Positions 26,184 through 35,565 of a stretch of 64,000 nucleotides of DNA are shown here, in pieces. A model generated the notes under the pieces. It was not told where the DNA came from, ran no database searches, and saw nothing but the letters and a program-made list of their open reading frames with translations. The DNA comes from an uncultured Lachnospiraceae bacterium (GTDB lineage: Bacteria; Bacillota; Clostridia; Lachnospirales; Lachnospiraceae): NCBI GenBank assembly GCA_910588655.1, contig CAJUPJ010000004.1:1-64000 (forward strand). The letters are read 5' to 3'. Both the position numbers and the translations under genes were made by a program. The stretch's first letter is position 1; each line of letters begins with the position of its first letter.

Positions 26184-26462
26184 TTATAAAATGGAATCAA
26201 AATACCTGCTAACCATCTTATCTGCAATTTCCTGTGCAGATACATTATATGTGCCAGTGGCAAGTGCATCCTTTATCCTGGAAACTTTATCTTCTCTTAT
26301 ATCAGGTGAGGCTTTAATTGCTGTCTTAGCTGTCTGGTAATCTTTGCCTGACTTAGAAACCTCGTATTTTTCCTGGATATTTGCGCTGCCAGTTTCTTTA
26401 GCTTTCTTTGGCTTTGTTGCCTGGTATAACTGGTTAACTTTATTAATAGCGTCTATTCTCAT
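26184..26462 (-). CDS. flgM: Anti-sigma-28 factor FlgM
   Basis: Holds sigma-28 inactive until the hook is complete and FlgM is exported. The 92-residue protein has a disordered N-terminal half and the FlgM C-terminal domain DIREDKVSRIKDALATGTYN and VSAQEIADKMVSRYFDSIL, the sigma-binding helices. GGTGG is 4-5 bases before ATG. It is the first gene of the flgM-flgN-flgK-flgK-flgL-fliW-csrA row, behind a sigma-28 promoter, so it forms negative feedback. Confidence 0.92.
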   Translation of the reverse strand: MRIDAINKVNQLYQATKPKKAKETGSANIQEKYEVSKSGKDYQTAKTAIKASPDIREDKVSRIKDALATGTYNVSAQEIADKMVSRYFDSIL

Positions 26463-26605
26463 AAAACCACCACCTAAATCTTACATGTTTCTTAATACTA
26501 ATGTACCTGTTGTATTTTGTTAATGGCTGTGTTCTGGCAGACAGTTAATTCCAGCAGGTTACACCAGCTCTGCATATGCAGTTTGATTTTTATGTTTCAT
26601 AATAT

Positions 26606-26632
26606 TTATCGGTAGTATTTTGCTTTACTTTA
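26606..26632 (-). promoter_or_regulatory. Sigma-28 promoter of the flgM operon
   Basis: On the minus strand TAAAGTAA (-35, 26625-26632), 11 bases, then ACCGATAA (-10, 26606-26613): a strong sigma-28 match. The -35 box contains the stop codon of lysA (26630-26632). The leader of about 137 bases includes a perfect 12-bp palindrome CTGCATATGCAG (26570-26581). Confidence 0.9.
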
Positions 26633-27892
26633 GTGGTTTTTAAAAATTTCGCAAAAATCAAAGGTTGCAAAGTAATCTTCTGGTGTTTCTGCCCTTCTTA
26701 TCATTTGCACACTTCCATCTTCTTTTAAAAGAAGTTCTGCCGATTTAAGTTTTCCATTATAATTATAACCCATAGAAAATCCATGTGCACCTGTATCGTG
26801 TATAAATAAATAATCCCCTAGTGTAATTTTCGGAAGCATCCTGTCTATTGCAAATTTATCATTGTTTTCACAAAGAGAACCTGTAATATCATATTTGTGG
26901 CTGCATGGTTCATATTCCTTGCCAAGCACTGTTATATGGTGGTATGCCCCATACATCGCCGGGCGCATAAGGTTTACTGCACATGCATCTACACCAATAT
27001 ATTCCTTATAAATATGCTTTTCGTGTATTGCTTTTGTAACAAGCCCGCCATAAGGCCCACACATAAAACGTCCAAGCTCTGTAAATATAGATACATCCCC
27101 AAGTCCTGCCGGTACAAGTATTTCCTCAAATTTCTTCCTTACGCCCTCACCAATTACAGCGATATCATTTGGTTCTTTTCCTGGCTCATAAGGTATTCCG
27201 ACACCACCAGAAAGGTTAATAAATGATATATTTTCACCTGTTTTTTCTTTTACTTCTACAGCAAGTTTAAACAGTATTCCCGCAAGCTCAGGATAATATT
27301 CATTAGTTACTGTATTGCTTGCAAGGAATGAATGTATTCCAAATCTTTTAACGCCTTTTGCCTTAAGCCTTGTTATTGCTTCAACTAACTGTTCTTTTGT
27401 CATTCCATATTTGGCATCGCCAGGGTTGTCCATTATATCAGTTCCCATTTTAAATAAGCCACCTGGATTGTAACGGCAGAATATTGTATCTGGTATTCCA
27501 GCTGTTTCCTCCAGGAAATCTATATGTGTAATATCATCAAGGTTTATATATGCGCCAAGTTCCCTTGCTTTCTTATACTCGCAGGCAGGTGTGACATTTG
27601 ATGAAAACATAATATCAGAACCTTTAAAACCACATGCTTCTGACATCATAAGTTCTGTAAGTGAAGAACAGTCTGTGCCACAGCCTTCCTCTTTAAAAAT
27701 TTTCAATATAAACGGGTTAGGTGTTGCTTTTACTGCAAAATATTCCCGGAAACCTTTATTCCATGAAAAGGCGGCTTTAAGGGCACGTGCATTTGCACGT
27801 ATAGCCTTTTCGTCATAAATATGGAAAGGGGTCGGGTATGTTTTAACAATTTCCTCAACTTGTTCTTTTGTTACAAATGGTATTTTATTCAT
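26630..27892 (-). CDS. lysA: Diaminopimelate decarboxylase
   Basis: PLP enzyme that makes L-lysine from meso-diaminopimelate. The 420-residue protein has EYFAVKATPNP with the Schiff-base Lys, HSFLASNTV, the glycine loop NLSGGVGIPYEP, ELGRFMCGPYGGLVTKA, and the dimer-interface motif GSLCENNDKFA with the catalytic Cys, then LFIHDTGAHGFSMGYNYNG. The start at 27892 has AAGGAAG 7 bases upstream; the GTG two codons earlier is too close to it. Its stop codon lies within the flgM promoter, so lysA is upstream of, but not part of, the motility operon. Confidence 0.92.
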   Translation of the reverse strand: MNKIPFVTKEQVEEIVKTYPTPFHIYDEKAIRANARALKAAFSWNKGFREYFAVKATPNPFILKIFKEEGCGTDCSSLTELMMSEACGFKGSDIMFSSNVTPACEYKKARELGAYINLDDITHIDFLEETAGIPDTIFCRYNPGGLFKMGTDIMDNPGDAKYGMTKEQLVEAITRLKAKGVKRFGIHSFLASNTVTNEYYPELAGILFKLAVEVKEKTGENISFINLSGGVGIPYEPGKEPNDIAVIGEGVRKKFEEILVPAGLGDVSIFTELGRFMCGPYGGLVTKAIHEKHIYKEYIGVDACAVNLMRPAMYGAYHHITVLGKEYEPCSHKYDITGSLCENNDKFAIDRMLPKITLGDYLFIHDTGAHGFSMGYNYNGKLKSAELLLKEDGSVQMIRRAETPEDYFATFDFCEIFKNH

Positions 27893-27975
27893 TTTCACTC
27901 TTCCTTCCTATAATGTATCCCTTGTAAATCCATGTGATTTTAACATATATCCTGGATGATTTCAATATACCGGGG

Positions 27976-28458
27976 TATTTACAGTTATTTTATGTTTGTG
28001 TTTTTTGTATAAGCGGACGGACGGTTTCTGTGCCAGAGCCAGAATATTCCGTACAGGAGTACGCTTCCGCTACGGTACAATGTCATTAAGTCCAGAAAAG
28101 ATGTTGGAAAATTACATATACTGGGTCTGCTGGCAAATCCAAAGTGCCTTCCATGAACAAAGCACGCTCCCGCTGGTTTGGTAAGGGCTTGCACGCAATG
28201 GTGCATAAAGCCCTTAATGTTCCTACGGAACATTTTAATACAGGGCTTAAGCACCAGCGGCTTCGTACAGCTTTTTCATGGAAGCACATTTGGAATTTGC
28301 CAGCAATCTACACTTTGGTAATTTATAAATATTTTCCACCTAAGCTCTTAACTAAATGACATTGCGCTGCGTGTGTTAAAGTACTCCTGTTACAAGATAT
28401 TCTGGTATCTGGCACGTGAAACCTGTCATCAAAAACTTACAGTAAAACACAAAATAGC
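27976..28458. repeat. Giant imperfect palindrome 1 of the mosaic repeat family
   Basis: Centred near 28225 on AATGTTCC-TAC-GGAACATT. Arms of about 210 bases pair concentrically: GGTTTCTGTGCCAGAGCCAG (28022-28041) with CTGGCACGTGAAACC; AGGAGTAC with GTACTCCT; ACAATGTCATT with AAATGACATTG; CTGGCAAATCCAAAGTGCC with GCACATTTGGAATTTGCCAG; CTTCCATGAA with TTCATGGAAG; CCAGCGG near the centre. Open frames inside are only translations of the arms. It is the first block of the 1.2-kb gap between lysA and the FIST-GGDEF gene, which holds no real gene. Confidence 0.85.
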
Positions 28459-28463
28459 AGCCA

Positions 28464-28612
28464 GAGAAATGATTTAGACTAACGGAACTTCCGTAAAATA
28501 ACTATAAATTATGTGTAGAGAATTATTCTGCTAGTCACTTATTATGCAGTGCAACAGGTATGGTCATACAAAAAGAGTATCAATGAACTTCCGTACGTCT
28601 AAATCATCTCTC
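28464..28612. repeat. Smaller inverted repeat between giant palindromes 1 and 2
   Basis: The left end AGAGAAATGATTTAGACTAA and CGGAACTTCCGT (28464-28495) face the right end ACTTCCGTACGTCTAAATCA and TCTCT (28588-28612). ACGTCTAAATCATCTCTCCC also occurs at 58312-58331, beside the nuclease-like remnant, so it is a recurring module. The 90 bases between the ends show no gene. Confidence 0.65.
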
Positions 28613-28615
28613 CCA

Positions 28616-29117
28616 CAACATAATTTCCAGTTATCATATTTATTTTGTTTTTTATGATTTTGTCAGGACACAGCAGGTTTTCAATGTCACAGAATAAACA
28701 TATTTAATAATGGGTGCACTTCAGCCTTCACACAATGTCATTTAGTTAATGTTTTTGACAGAAATGTTTTTGAAAACTACCAAAGATTAGATTAGCTGGC
28801 AAATTCCAAATGTGTTTCCATGAAAAAGCTGTACGAAGCCGCTGGTGCTTAAGCCCCGTTTTAAATGTTCCGCAGGAACATTATGGGCTTTATGCATCCA
28901 TTGCGTGCAAGTCCAAGCGCAAGCGTGCTGTTTTCATGGAAGGCACTTTGGATTTGCCAGCGGCATCCAATATATGTAATTTCCCAACATCTTTTCTTAA
29001 CTAAATGGCATTGTGGCGTAAATACAAGTGCACCCAAAAATGGAATATGTTTATTCTGGACATGGAAACCCTGCGTCCGCCACCACCATATAACAAAAAA
29101 ACAACTGGAAATTATTC
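28616..29117. repeat. Giant imperfect palindrome 2 of the mosaic repeat family
   Basis: Centred near 28873 on AATGTTCC-GCA-GGAACATT. Arms of about 240 bases: ATAATTTCCAGTT with AACTGGAAATTATT at the outside; CAGAATAAACATATT with AATATGTTTATTCTG; GGGTGCACTT with AAGTGCACCC; GTCATTTAGTTAA with TTAACTAAATGGC; CTGGCAAATTCCAAATGTG with CACTTTGGATTTGCCAG; GCTTAAGCCC with GGGCTTTATGC. Inner modules are the same as in palindrome 1, outer ones differ. It ends 9 bases beyond the stop of the FIST-GGDEF gene. Confidence 0.85.
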
Positions 29118-29126
29118 TATTACCCT

Positions 29127-30923
29127 TTATATTACAATTACTTTATTTTTCCCTGTTTTTTTCGCTTTATATAAAGCAGTATCAACCCTTGTACATAGTG
29201 TGTCAATATTGTCATCTTCTGTCGCCTGTGTGACACCTATGCTTACTGTCTGTGTCCTTACTACAGGGAAACCAGTATTGGCAAAGCACTGTCTTATAAG
29301 GTCTGCTATAAGGGCAGCTGATGATACATCTGTATCATTTAAAAGCAGCATAAATTCTTCTCCGCCCCATCTGCCAGCAGAAAGCCTTTCTGTATAACTT
29401 GCATGTTCATTGTTAAGCAAATCTGCAAGAGCTATAATTACAGCGTCCCCTTCCTGGTGTCCATATGTATCATTTACTTGTTTAAAATTATCTATATCAA
29501 ACATTGCTACAGAAAACTTTTCATTATGGATATTTCCAAGCTTTTTCTCTATCTGTGACTGTATTTCCTTACGGTTATACAGCCCTGTCATTCCATCAAT
29601 TATTGCCGCTGTCTTAAGTTTTTCATTAGCAAGCCCAAGTTTCCTGTTTATCTCTTCTAATTCTAAAGATGTAACACTTATAAATGTAGCAAGCCTTGAT
29701 ACTAAAGGTATTTTAGAAAGCACTTTTTCATCTGCCGGCATACCCCCATTTGCCATCTCCCTTTTCCTGCCCTCCCTTAATCCTGCTATTACAAGTGTTA
29801 CATTATGCTGGTTTAAATTCCCCTTTGTACGCAGAAATTCCCCATGCGAGAAGAAACCTGATGATGGGGAAATATTTTTAAATGGGTATATCTCATATGT
29901 AGGCTCTTTTGAAGTCCAGAATGTGCGTCTTGCTGCACATGAAAAAATATGTAGTATATCAGGCTGGAATTCATAGAGCTTTCTGCTGTCCTCTTTAATA
30001 CTTTCGATAATTGTGCCTGGGTCACCATATGATATGCGCACAACAGAACCTATATCCATATCTGAAGTCATGGTAATTGAACCATCTGCATTGCTTGCTA
30101 CAGGGGTACGGAGTATGGTTGTTCCATTATGTTCATAAAATAACGGGAATTCCAAAGTATTGTAAAAGAAATTTTCATCATTTTGTATATTCAGGTATTT
30201 ATGGTATACATCATAAGCTGGAATACCATCAAGTTCATGTAAAATGCAGCCATCTGACTTTGTAACATGGAATTTCCTTCCAAGAGGTTTCCAGCCAGTA
30301 ACATTTATTGAGTCAACATAAAAGTCACTTCCGCCATAAAATATTACTACTACTGAATTCCTGGAATATCCTGCGTTTTTTGAAAATACACAGGAAGCAT
30401 CACTTGTAATATCATCACTACATGCAACACCTCCAAAAATCTGTATATCCTGTCTTACTTCCCTTAACCCGTCACAAAAACGCGTAGATGAATGTTCTGG
30501 AATTGTAAAAAACAGCTCAATTGCCTTTACCCAGGAATTTGCCCTTGTATTCTCCAGTATTTTCCATGTAATGCTGTCTGTTACTTCATTATTAAGGTCA
30601 TACTGGTATATTTCTACCTGTGTTGAGGGGAATTCAAAAACAGTACATGCAATAGTAACAGCCTGTGAAAGCTGGCAGTCAGTAATATTTCCGCTTGTTG
30701 AACAGCCCACATAAGGAGCATCTGGAAATACATCTGAAATAGTATTGCAGACATTATTAATTACATCTTCTTCCAGTATTTCAGAATAAATCTGGAACAT
30801 CATTTTAGAAATATTATTTACCCCGCACCATTTTTTTAATTCTGCCAGTTTACCATGTAAAGCGTCCATATTAGTAAAATTTAATGTTTCTCCGCTGTTG
30901 CATCCAAACATAAACTGTTTCAT
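29127..30923 (-). CDS. FIST sensor domain fused to a GGDEF diguanylate cyclase
   Basis: A 598-residue cytosolic protein. The N-terminal about 390 residues are a FIST sensory domain (FMFGCNSGETLN, YVGCSTSGNI, PDILHIFSCAARRTFW, SPSSGFFSHGEFL), known as a small-ligand sensor near amino-acid metabolism genes. A linker helix (LEEINRKLGLANEKLKTAAI) leads to a GGDEF domain with DGMTGLYNRKEI and the active-site variant GRWGGEEF, so cyclic di-GMP synthesis is likely. The start at 30923 is preferred (GGGGG run about 6 bases upstream) over an ATG 17 codons earlier. It is last in an operon with a hybrid kinase and a solute-binding lipoprotein. Confidence 0.9.
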   Translation of the reverse strand: MKQFMFGCNSGETLNFTNMDALHGKLAELKKWCGVNNISKMMFQIYSEILEEDVINNVCNTISDVFPDAPYVGCSTSGNITDCQLSQAVTIACTVFEFPSTQVEIYQYDLNNEVTDSITWKILENTRANSWVKAIELFFTIPEHSSTRFCDGLREVRQDIQIFGGVACSDDITSDASCVFSKNAGYSRNSVVVIFYGGSDFYVDSINVTGWKPLGRKFHVTKSDGCILHELDGIPAYDVYHKYLNIQNDENFFYNTLEFPLFYEHNGTTILRTPVASNADGSITMTSDMDIGSVVRISYGDPGTIIESIKEDSRKLYEFQPDILHIFSCAARRTFWTSKEPTYEIYPFKNISPSSGFFSHGEFLRTKGNLNQHNVTLVIAGLREGRKREMANGGMPADEKVLSKIPLVSRLATFISVTSLELEEINRKLGLANEKLKTAAIIDGMTGLYNRKEIQSQIEKKLGNIHNEKFSVAMFDIDNFKQVNDTYGHQEGDAVIIALADLLNNEHASYTERLSAGRWGGEEFMLLLNDTDVSSAALIADLIRQCFANTGFPVVRTQTVSIGVTQATEDDNIDTLCTRVDTALYKAKKTGKNKVIVI

Positions 30924-30991
30924 AAAAATCCCCCGTTCCTCCGCCTTTGTCTGGCGGCACAAATAGTAATTCAAACTGGAACATTACCACT

Positions 30992-32302
30992 TTACCTGTT
31001 TAGTGATTTCTCCTGTAGCTTATCAAACTTTGCCATGCACTCATCTACTGTAGCACCTTTAAGCAAATCACGTACAATTAAACATGTATTACCCCACTGC
31101 TCTACCTTCATGCCAGCATTAGAGCCAAGCACATACACATTTTCCTTTATTTTGTCATTTAAAGGTTTTAATGCCGGAATACATTCTATTTCAACATTCT
31201 TAGATGGTGAAATCACCTTATTTGTTTTAGCATAATCTGTAAGTGCTTTATCAGAAATTATTATATCCAGTACATCTATTGCATCCTCAAGGTGTTCTGC
31301 CTCTGCACTAATACCATATCCTGTCATTGAAACTACAGGCATTTGGCCCAGCTTGCTTGGGAAACCAATTACCTGTAATTCAAAATCTGGTTTTCCATAA
31401 GCTGTTTCTGAATTAGCAGCTCCCCAGTATGCCATTACAATTGGCGTTTTCTGCGCAAGGAAGCCAGGACCTTCACCTTCAATGGCTTCATACGTATAAG
31501 CAGTTTCTGCATCAATATACCCAAGGTCTGACAATTTCTTTAAATACTCAAACCCCTGGCGCATATAGTCACTATACTTGCTTTTTCCTGAATTTAATGC
31601 CTCTATTTCTGCCTCTGTATTACCACCATTATATAAATCCGCATAAGCCTGTGCAAATACAAAATTTTCAAGCCACCAGCGGTTTGCACCAATAGGTGTT
31701 TCATAACCATTTTCCTTAAATACCTGGCAGCACTCCAGCAGGTCTTCCGGGGTTTCTGGCAGCTCCAGGTTATACTTGTCAAAAAGGTCTTTATTTACAA
31801 ACAGCCCGTTTACAACAACTTCCTGTGGTATTGCTACAAGCTTGCCATCTACAGTATTAGCAATTTTCACAACTTCCCTTAAATTATTTGAATTTTCAAG
31901 CACTGATAAATCCAGCAGTTCCCCTTCTTCCCCAAGTATCTGGATTGTATCAGGGTTCAGCAGGTATAAATCATCCATATTATTACGTACCCTGTCAAGC
32001 GTTACATCATCATATGTTTTTTCCTTATAATTTTCCGCTGTATATGTCCTGTATTCCACATTAATGCCAAGCTTTTCCTCTGCCATTCCAACAGTTATAT
32101 CAAAAGCACTTCTTGCCTTATTAACGGCATCTGGCTTTGATTTTTCCATAGGCCCGAATAAATTTACCGGTTTTTTACTAGCCTTTTCAGATGTAATAAG
32201 ATTTTTACTTGTTTTTTTATTGCCACACGAAGATGTTACAGATACAACTGCAATTAAAAAACATACTGCCAGAATTAAATTAAATTTTCTGTTTTTATAC
32301 AT
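30992..32302 (-). CDS. Extracellular solute-binding lipoprotein (family 1), orphan sensor-type
   Basis: A 436-residue lipoprotein: signal peptide FNLILAVCFLIAVVSVTSSC with the lipobox Cys at its end. The mature part is a type 1 periplasmic-binding fold (YLLNPDTIQILGEEGELLDL, AIPQEVVVNGLFVNKDLFDK, MAYWGAANSETAYG). No permease or ATPase gene is near, and it sits between a hybrid histidine kinase (3 bases from its stop) and a FIST-GGDEF protein, so it probably presents a ligand to the kinase rather than importing it. AAGGAA precedes ATG at 32302. Confidence 0.82.
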   Translation of the reverse strand: MYKNRKFNLILAVCFLIAVVSVTSSCGNKKTSKNLITSEKASKKPVNLFGPMEKSKPDAVNKARSAFDITVGMAEEKLGINVEYRTYTAENYKEKTYDDVTLDRVRNNMDDLYLLNPDTIQILGEEGELLDLSVLENSNNLREVVKIANTVDGKLVAIPQEVVVNGLFVNKDLFDKYNLELPETPEDLLECCQVFKENGYETPIGANRWWLENFVFAQAYADLYNGGNTEAEIEALNSGKSKYSDYMRQGFEYLKKLSDLGYIDAETAYTYEAIEGEGPGFLAQKTPIVMAYWGAANSETAYGKPDFELQVIGFPSKLGQMPVVSMTGYGISAEAEHLEDAIDVLDIIISDKALTDYAKTNKVISPSKNVEIECIPALKPLNDKIKENVYVLGSNAGMKVEQWGNTCLIVRDLLKGATVDECMAKFDKLQEKSLNR

Positions 32303-32304
32303 TT

Positions 32305-34878
32305 TTATTCCTTTCCTTGTATGCATTGTTTTATAACCTTTTTTAAGAGCCCTACATCAACAGGCTTTGCAAGATGGATATTCATGCCTGCTTCCAGTGC
32401 ATCTCTTTCATCTTCTGCAAAAGCATTTGCTGTCATAGCTATAATTGGTATTTTAACCGCATCTTTGCGCTTTAATGCCCTTATTGCCCTTGTAGCATCA
32501 TAACCATTCATAACCGGCATCTGTACATCCATTAAAATTGCATCAAATTCCTCTTCTGTGGAACTGGCAAACCGCTCTAGTGCAAACTGCCCGTTTTCTA
32601 CAATTTCACAGCTTGCCCCCTCTATCGACAGTATTTCAGATAGTATTTCAGCATTAATTTCATTATCCTCTGCTGCAAGAAAATGTAAACCTTCAAGATT
32701 ATTATCCTCCTCTGTTTCCTGTGCTGTTTCCTCATTTGCTTCTGCCTGCATTTCTATAATTTTTTCTTTAAACGAAGAAACAAAAAATGGTTTAGACATT
32801 ATCCCTGTATTTGCCATATTTAAAACTTCTTCCATACTGTCACTGCCATAGTCTGACAAAATTACCAATGGCACACTGTCCAGGACTGTATCACGTATTT
32901 TCTTAGCTATATTTATACAACCTTCCTCCTGCATATTGCAGTCAAAAAGAACCATATTATAACTTATGCCTGTACTGCTGTCCTGTACCATATGCATGGC
33001 TTCTTCTGCACTAGTGGCAGTATCAGCTAAAACCCCGACAGCTGACATAAGTGTCTTTATATTATTACATTCATCTGTATCAAAGGCTATTGCCAGAATC
33101 CTTGAAATCCCGCTCTGTTCCCAGAACAGCCTGTTTGCCTTGCCCTCTGGTATACGGAACTCAAGCTCAACCTTGAAAAGTGTCCCTTTACCAACTTCAC
33201 TTGACACATCTATTGTACCACCCATAAGTTCAACAATATTTTTTGTAATCGCCATTCCAAGTCCAGTACCTTGTACCTTGTTTGTTGTACTGTTTTCTGC
33301 CCTGGTAAATGCATCAAAAATTGTTTTAAGGTATTCTGGTGTCATTCCATACCCGTCGTCCTGGACTTCTATCCTTATATGCTCATACTGGCTTGAGTGC
33401 TGCTTAAGCCCTATAATCCTGAACCAGATATTTCCCCCTTCAGGCGTATATTTTACAGCATTAGAAAGAAGGTTAATTAAAATCTGGTTAATCCTTGTTT
33501 CATCCCCCATAAGGTATTCATGTTTTATGCCCGTTACTTCAACATTAAAGTTCTGTTCCCTTGCTTTTGCCATAGGGCGTATAATAGCATCAACTGAAGA
33601 TACCAGGTCATTCAGGGTAAATTCCTCAACTGTAAGCACTACTTTCCCGCTCTCAATTTTAGAAACATCTAGTATATCATTAATCAGGCTAAGCAGGTGC
33701 TGCCCGGAAGCTGTAATTTTCTTTGTATATTCCCTTACCTTAACAGGATTTTCTGCATCCCTTGCAAGCAAAGCAGTAAACCCAAGAACAGCATTCATCG
33801 GAGTACGGATATCATGTGACATATTTGAAAGGAACATCGTCTTGGAATTACTTGCTATCTGTGCTGCCTGTAAAGCTTCCGCAAGCCTTTTATTGTGTAT
33901 TTCCCTTTCCTCTTCACGTTCTTTCCTGGTTTTATCCTGCTGTCTTTGGTTAAAACAGTATAAAATACAGCATAATATAAATGCAACAAGCATAACCATT
34001 ACAACAATTAAAATATTCTGGTTTACTGTCCTGCCTTCCTGCTGTATTGCTTCCACTGGCACATAGCCAATAAGGTAAATAGTCCCATTATTAACCGGCC
34101 ACATATAATTAAGGGCACTTTTCTTACGGATATCATGGTAAAATAAAACAGGTTTTCCATTTTCCACACAATCAGAAACTTCTGCCCGCAGCTCTTTTTC
34201 CATAATATTATTAGCTCTGTAAAAATCCTCAAGATTTAGATGGCCTGCATCCCTTTCACCCATTCCTTTAGGTTTTAATACAAGCCTCTTACTTTCAGAG
34301 TCCATAATATAAAGCATTGCTTTGCCATTATAAAACCCGTCTGGAAGCGCCTGGTCAAATGAGTCATATACATACTCAACATAAAGTACCGCTATTTCAT
34401 TGTTATCCCTTATAACAGGACATTTCATTGAATATGCCCATGTACCCATATAATTCAAGTATGAGTGGGAAACTAGCAGCCCTGCCACGGTCTCTCCTTC
34501 TGAGAAATCAAGCCCGTCCCTGTAAAATACTTCACCTGTATTAGAAATGCCTTTATCTTCACCTGACATTATAAGTGATATCTTTACCATAGTCTGGTTT
34601 CTGTCATAAGAAAGTATAAATTCTTCCGGTTTATCCATCAAAGCAACTTCCTGTGCAACCATTCTCTGGAACTCCGCTTCTTTAGTTAGAATTGCCTCTA
34701 TAGTACCTTTCATTAAATCCAGGCTTTCACTTAAGTTCTGGATTGCAGATGCAGACATTTCCATAGTTATTTTATGCGCAACTGAGAATACAACAGCCCC
34801 TAAAATACAAAAAACCAGTATAATGGAAAAAAGCAAAGGTATTTCTTTGTCAGTTCTTCTTTTATTCCACTTCTTCAT
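32305..34878 (-). CDS. Hybrid sensor histidine kinase with two receiver domains
   Basis: An 857-residue membrane kinase. TM1 is near residues 13-35, followed by an extracytoplasmic sensor of about 270 residues (dCache-like by size; fold not proven) and TM2 in ILIVVMVMLVAFILCCILY. HisKA carries the phospho-His in SNMSHDIRTPMNAVLGF; the ATPase has NLLSNAVKYT, DDGYGM and GTGLGMAI. Receiver 1 (about 600-715) is divergent (MVLFDCNMQEEG); receiver 2 is classical (AAEDNEINAEIL, ILMDVQMPVMNGYDAT, MTANAFAEDERD). GGAG 7 bases before ATG at 34878 sets the start. No separate response regulator is adjacent; output may go to the FIST-GGDEF protein or an unlinked partner. Confidence 0.9.
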   Translation of the reverse strand: MKKWNKRRTDKEIPLLFSIILVFCILGAVVFSVAHKITMEMSASAIQNLSESLDLMKGTIEAILTKEAEFQRMVAQEVALMDKPEEFILSYDRNQTMVKISLIMSGEDKGISNTGEVFYRDGLDFSEGETVAGLLVSHSYLNYMGTWAYSMKCPVIRDNNEIAVLYVEYVYDSFDQALPDGFYNGKAMLYIMDSESKRLVLKPKGMGERDAGHLNLEDFYRANNIMEKELRAEVSDCVENGKPVLFYHDIRKKSALNYMWPVNNGTIYLIGYVPVEAIQQEGRTVNQNILIVVMVMLVAFILCCILYCFNQRQQDKTRKEREEEREIHNKRLAEALQAAQIASNSKTMFLSNMSHDIRTPMNAVLGFTALLARDAENPVKVREYTKKITASGQHLLSLINDILDVSKIESGKVVLTVEEFTLNDLVSSVDAIIRPMAKAREQNFNVEVTGIKHEYLMGDETRINQILINLLSNAVKYTPEGGNIWFRIIGLKQHSSQYEHIRIEVQDDGYGMTPEYLKTIFDAFTRAENSTTNKVQGTGLGMAITKNIVELMGGTIDVSSEVGKGTLFKVELEFRIPEGKANRLFWEQSGISRILAIAFDTDECNNIKTLMSAVGVLADTATSAEEAMHMVQDSSTGISYNMVLFDCNMQEEGCINIAKKIRDTVLDSVPLVILSDYGSDSMEEVLNMANTGIMSKPFFVSSFKEKIIEMQAEANEETAQETEEDNNLEGLHFLAAEDNEINAEILSEILSIEGASCEIVENGQFALERFASSTEEEFDAILMDVQMPVMNGYDATRAIRALKRKDAVKIPIIAMTANAFAEDERDALEAGMNIHLAKPVDVGLLKKVIKQCIQGKE

Positions 34879-34955
34879 TATAAAACTCCATTCTGCTGCT
34901 CTTAGTTTATCTTTATACACTATATGCAGCTATATAAAAAAGCAACTGCATAGTT

Positions 34956-34985
34956 ATTATAACCTTTTCATTATTTTAATGTCAA
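34956..34985 (-). promoter_or_regulatory. Sigma-A promoter of the hybrid-kinase operon
   Basis: On the minus strand TTGACA (34980-34985), 18 bases, TATAAT (34956-34961): both boxes are perfect. The leader of about 75 bases contains a hairpin-like pair TATGCAG/CTGCATA. Confidence 0.85.
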
Positions 34986-35016
34986 GACAGATAGAAAGCC
35001 CTGAAATACTGCTGCA

Positions 35017-35467
35017 CGTCCGTTTCATAAATTCCCAAACATGTGATAGTTTACAGTTATCTTTTTCTGGTGTTTGTGTGGATTGGTGGACGGACGGTTT
35101 CTGTGCCAGAGCCAGAATATTCCGTACAGGGGTACGCTTCCCCACAACATAATTTACAGTTATTATATTAAATTTAGTGTTTTGTGGTTTTTTCTGTAAT
35201 TCCGCCAATGAACAGCAAAGTTCCAGTGTTCCATCTAATATTATTCAATGACAGGGGCACTTTAGCACCGCCGGCATTTAAGCCCATATATCCCATGAGG
35301 TTTTGGAGGATATATGGGCTTTATGTGCAGCTGCGTGGGCTAACGTAGCGCAAGCGTGCCATGTCATGGAATAATTTAATGGAACACTGGAAGCCTTGCG
35401 TCCGTCATCCACACACAAACACAAGATAACTGTAAATTATAATGTGTTTGGGAATTTACAGAACGGA
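35017..35467. repeat. Mosaic palindromic repeat, copy 3
   Basis: Both ends carry the terminal module: CACGTCCGTTTCATAAATTC at 35017 and its inverse ending near 35467. A half-element with GGACGGACGGTTTCTGTGCC and AGAGCCAGAATATTCC (35092-35127) has no partner. The inner palindrome runs CCAGTGTTCCATCTAATATT to AATTTAATGGAACACTGG. Its apex is a 14-bp stem AAGCCCATATATCC (35280-35293) with GGATATATGGGCTT (35308-35321). After the apex comes the conserved side motif CTGCG-loop-CGTAG then CGCAAGCGTGCC. No gene is present in it. Confidence 0.85.
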
Positions 35468-35490
35468 CGTGTGTACTTCCATAAACTATG

Positions 35491-35519
35491 TTGACACCCT
35501 ATAGTGCCTGTGCTATATT
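35491..35519 (+). promoter_or_regulatory. Sigma-A promoter of the His-rich peptidoglycan-binding protein
   Basis: TTGACA (35491-35496), 17 bases, TATATT (35514-35519). It begins 24 bases after the end of the repeat element. Confidence 0.85.
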
Positions 35520-35565
35520 AACATTATTACATGATGCAAAACTAAATTAAAAAGGGGGACTGCTT

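Noticed and set aside
27976..29117. CRISPR array
   Set aside because: The repeats are nested inverted arms, not regularly spaced direct repeats, and no cas gene is present.
28144..29397. Several plus- and minus-strand open frames in the 28-29 kb gap
   Set aside because: They translate the arms of palindromes, with similar peptides on both strands, and have no ribosome sites or family marks.
32966..34066. A 366-codon plus-strand frame opposite the hybrid kinase
   Set aside because: It is the antisense of a clear histidine kinase with all motifs intact; Ser/Ile-rich low-complexity translation without a start signal.
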